Origin: Paracoccaceae bacterium | Lineage (GTDB): Bacteria; Pseudomonadota; Alphaproteobacteria; Rhodobacterales; Rhodobacteraceae | DNA length: 64,000 bases | Direction: 5' to 3' | Assembly: GCA_006226775.1 (NCBI GenBank) | Contig: SBGD01000024.1 | Location: 1-64,000, forward strand | Shown here: positions 62,753 through 64,000 of the stretch, piece by piece | Layout: the number at the start of each line of letters is the position of its first letter | Position numbering within the stretch: position 1 is the stretch's first letter | The notes under the pieces: model-generated | Told to the model about the DNA's origin: nothing | The model's database searches: none | Seen by the model: the letters and a program-made list of their open reading frames with translations, nothing else | Position numbers and translations under genes: made by a program

Positions 62753-63309
62753 CCGCCTATCCCCTGCCCCCGCTTTCCGACGCCGACTGGCCGCCCGAGG
62801 CCGCCGAGCTGCGCAGCGGCTTTGCCGGCAAGCTGAACGTCTATCGCACCATGGCCCATGCGCCCGCGCTGCTGACCGCCTGGGCGCCGCTGCGCGACCA
62901 TGTGGTGCGCCGCAACGCTCTGGGCCAGGAGCTGGTGGAGGTGGTGATCCTGCGCACCGGGGTGCGGCTGGGCTCAAGCTACGAATGGCAGCAGCACATC
63001 TCGCGCGCGCGCAAGGTGGGCTTCGACGATGCCCGCATCCGCGCCGTCCGCGACGCGCCCGAGACCATGGCGCCCCCCGATGCTCTGCTTGCCAAAGCCG
63101 TGGACGAGCTATTTGACGACAGGCAGCTCTCGGCCGCCACGGCCGAGGCCATCGTGGAGCGGTTCGGCAAGGAGGCGATGTTCGACGTGATGGCAACCGT
63201 CGGGTTCTATTCCACCCTTGGCTTCATCCTGAACACCTGCGGCACGCCGCTGGACGATGACATCGCGGCAGAGCTTGCCGCCGACCCGTTTCGAGAAACA
63301 GACACCTGA
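62749..63309 (+). CDS. Carboxymuconolactone decarboxylase-family (CMD/AhpD-like) protein
   Basis: A 186-residue helical CMD protein with the block VVILRTGVRLGSSYEWQQHISRARKVG, typical of the family's E-W-x2-H site. The CxxC of peroxidatic AhpD relatives is absent, so peroxidase activity is unlikely. Its start overlaps the glutamate-synthase-like gene by 4 nt (ATGA) and gabD begins 16 nt after its end. The function is unknown. Confidence 0.82.
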   Translation: MTAYPLPPLSDADWPPEAAELRSGFAGKLNVYRTMAHAPALLTAWAPLRDHVVRRNALGQELVEVVILRTGVRLGSSYEWQQHISRARKVGFDDARIRAVRDAPETMAPPDALLAKAVDELFDDRQLSAATAEAIVERFGKEAMFDVMATVGFYSTLGFILNTCGTPLDDDIAAELAADPFRETDT

Positions 63310-63325
63310 GATCCGGAGACTTTAC

Positions 63326-64000
63326 ATGCTCGACCAACAGACCGACCTCGCGTCGCTTCTGAACGATCCCGCCCTTCTGGCCACCGAGGCCTACCTCGCC
63401 GGGGAATGGCGCAAGGCCCGCGACGGCAAGACCTTCCCCGTGAAGAACCCGGCCCGCGGCGACGTGATCGCCGAGGTCGCCGACCTCAGCCGCGAAGAAT
63501 GCGCCGAGGCGATCGACAAGGCCTATGCGGCGCAAAAGGACTGGGCCACCTGGACCGGCAAGGAGCGCGCGGGTGTGCTGCGCAAGTGGTTCGACCTGAT
63601 GGTCGAACATGCCGAGGACCTGGGCCGCATCCTGACCGCCGAACAGGGCAAGCCGCTGGCCGAGGCCAAGGGCGAAGTGATGTACGGTGCCTCGTTCATC
63701 GAATGGTTCGCCGAGGAGGCCAAGCGCGCCTATGGCGAGACCATCCCCGGCCACCAGCGCGACAAGCGGATCACGGTGATCTCCCAGCCGATCGGCGTCG
63801 CCGCCTCGATCACGCCCTGGAACTTTCCCAACGCGATGATCACCCGCAAGGCCGCGCCGGCGCTGGCCGCGGGCTGCGCCTTCGTCGCCCGCCCCGCCGC
63901 CGAGACGCCGCTCTCGGCGCTGGCGATGGGCGTGCTGGCCGAACGCGCGGGCATCCCCAAGGGCATCTTCTCGGTCATCCCCTCGTCGCGGTCCTCCGAG
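63326..64000 (+). CDS. gabD: NAD(P)-dependent succinate-semialdehyde dehydrogenase, N-terminal part
   Basis: Oxidises succinate semialdehyde to succinate, the step after GabT. The visible 225 residues contain the aldehyde dehydrogenase N-domain (YLAGEWRKARDGKTFPVKNP), ILTAEQGKPLAEAKGEV, SITPWNFPNAMITRKAAPAL and VIPSSRSSE, in the usual GabD order. The catalytic Cys/Glu lie beyond the right edge. GGAG stands 8 nt before the ATG at 63326. Confidence 0.93.
   Translation, partial: MLDQQTDLASLLNDPALLATEAYLAGEWRKARDGKTFPVKNPARGDVIAEVADLSREECAEAIDKAYAAQKDWATWTGKERAGVLRKWFDLMVEHAEDLGRILTAEQGKPLAEAKGEVMYGASFIEWFAEEAKRAYGETIPGHQRDKRITVISQPIGVAASITPWNFPNAMITRKAAPALAAGCAFVARPAAETPLSALAMGVLAERAGIPKGIFSVIPSSRSSE

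Overview
The window is high-GC alphaproteobacterial DNA, almost certainly Rhodobacteraceae (Rhodobacterales). The reasons are the ethylmalonyl-CoA pathway genes ccr, ecm, mch and mcl2 lying beside sdhCDAB, mdh and sucCDAB-lpd (a linkage I recall from Rhodobacter sphaeroides, in a different order), a SucB with two lipoyl domains, an NnrU protein, a TIGR02302-type protein and small lineage-specific membrane proteins and lipoproteins. No rRNA, tRNA, phage, insertion sequence or CRISPR array is visible. Nearly all DNA is coding, so most other open frames are antisense shadows.

Layout. 1-4.4 kb: ccr (cut by the left edge), a PlsB-like acyltransferase and ecm. 4.4-6.2 kb: a repeat island and a GGDEF-EAL protein. 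6.3-10.3 kb: deoD, an SHMT-like enzyme, a DUF1989 protein and a tandem universal stress protein. 10.3-12.2 kb: a fold-III ornithine decarboxylase behind a structured leader, plus two small proteins. 12.3-17.0 kb: the succinate dehydrogenase operon, carrying a lipoprotein and an FkbM methyltransferase. 17.4-20.8 kb: a secreted protein, then mch, nnrU and mcl2. 20.9-33.5 kb: TauE-like permease, mdh, glycosyltransferase, sucC, a small membrane protein, sucD, sucA, sucB, a MAPEG protein and lpd. 33.6-42.2 kb: plsC, ftsX, ftsE, a zinc-ribbon protein, a TIGR02302 protein, lysA and an ATP-grasp protein. 42.5-46.5 kb: a DUF2834-like protein, a lipoprotein, argH, a TlpA-like thioredoxin and two phasin-type proteins. 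46.5-58 kb: a leftward block of Ntn acyltransferase/amidase, ATP-grasp ligase, large PLP decarboxylase, nitrilase, UspA, fused TRAP permease, TAXI binding protein and a PuuR-type regulator. 58-64 kb: gabT, a second class-III aminotransferase, a glutamate-synthase-like FMN protein, a CMD protein and gabD (cut by the right edge).

How it fits together. Crotonyl-CoA from acetyl-CoA or polyhydroxybutyrate is carboxylated by Ccr, rearranged by Ecm, hydrated by Mch and finished by malyl-CoA thioester hydrolysis (Mcl2), feeding malate and succinyl-CoA into the TCA enzymes encoded next door. Phasin-like genes preceded by a PhaR-type site fit polyhydroxybutyrate storage. Two carbon-control signals are visible: paired GTGATCAC sites spaced 21 bp before both sdhC and sucC, and a short AATRTTGCG element before ccr, ecm and mcl2.

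The right third looks like polyamine/GABA metabolism (PuuR, GabT, GabD). Its least explained part is the leftward decarboxylase, ATP-grasp, nitrilase and Ntn-hydrolase block with its TAXI-TRAP importer. That block is my best candidate for an uncharacterised system. Other unusual points are twin palindromes at convergent gene ends, an FkbM methyltransferase inside the sdh operon, and start codons of argH and tlpA that overlap on opposite strands.
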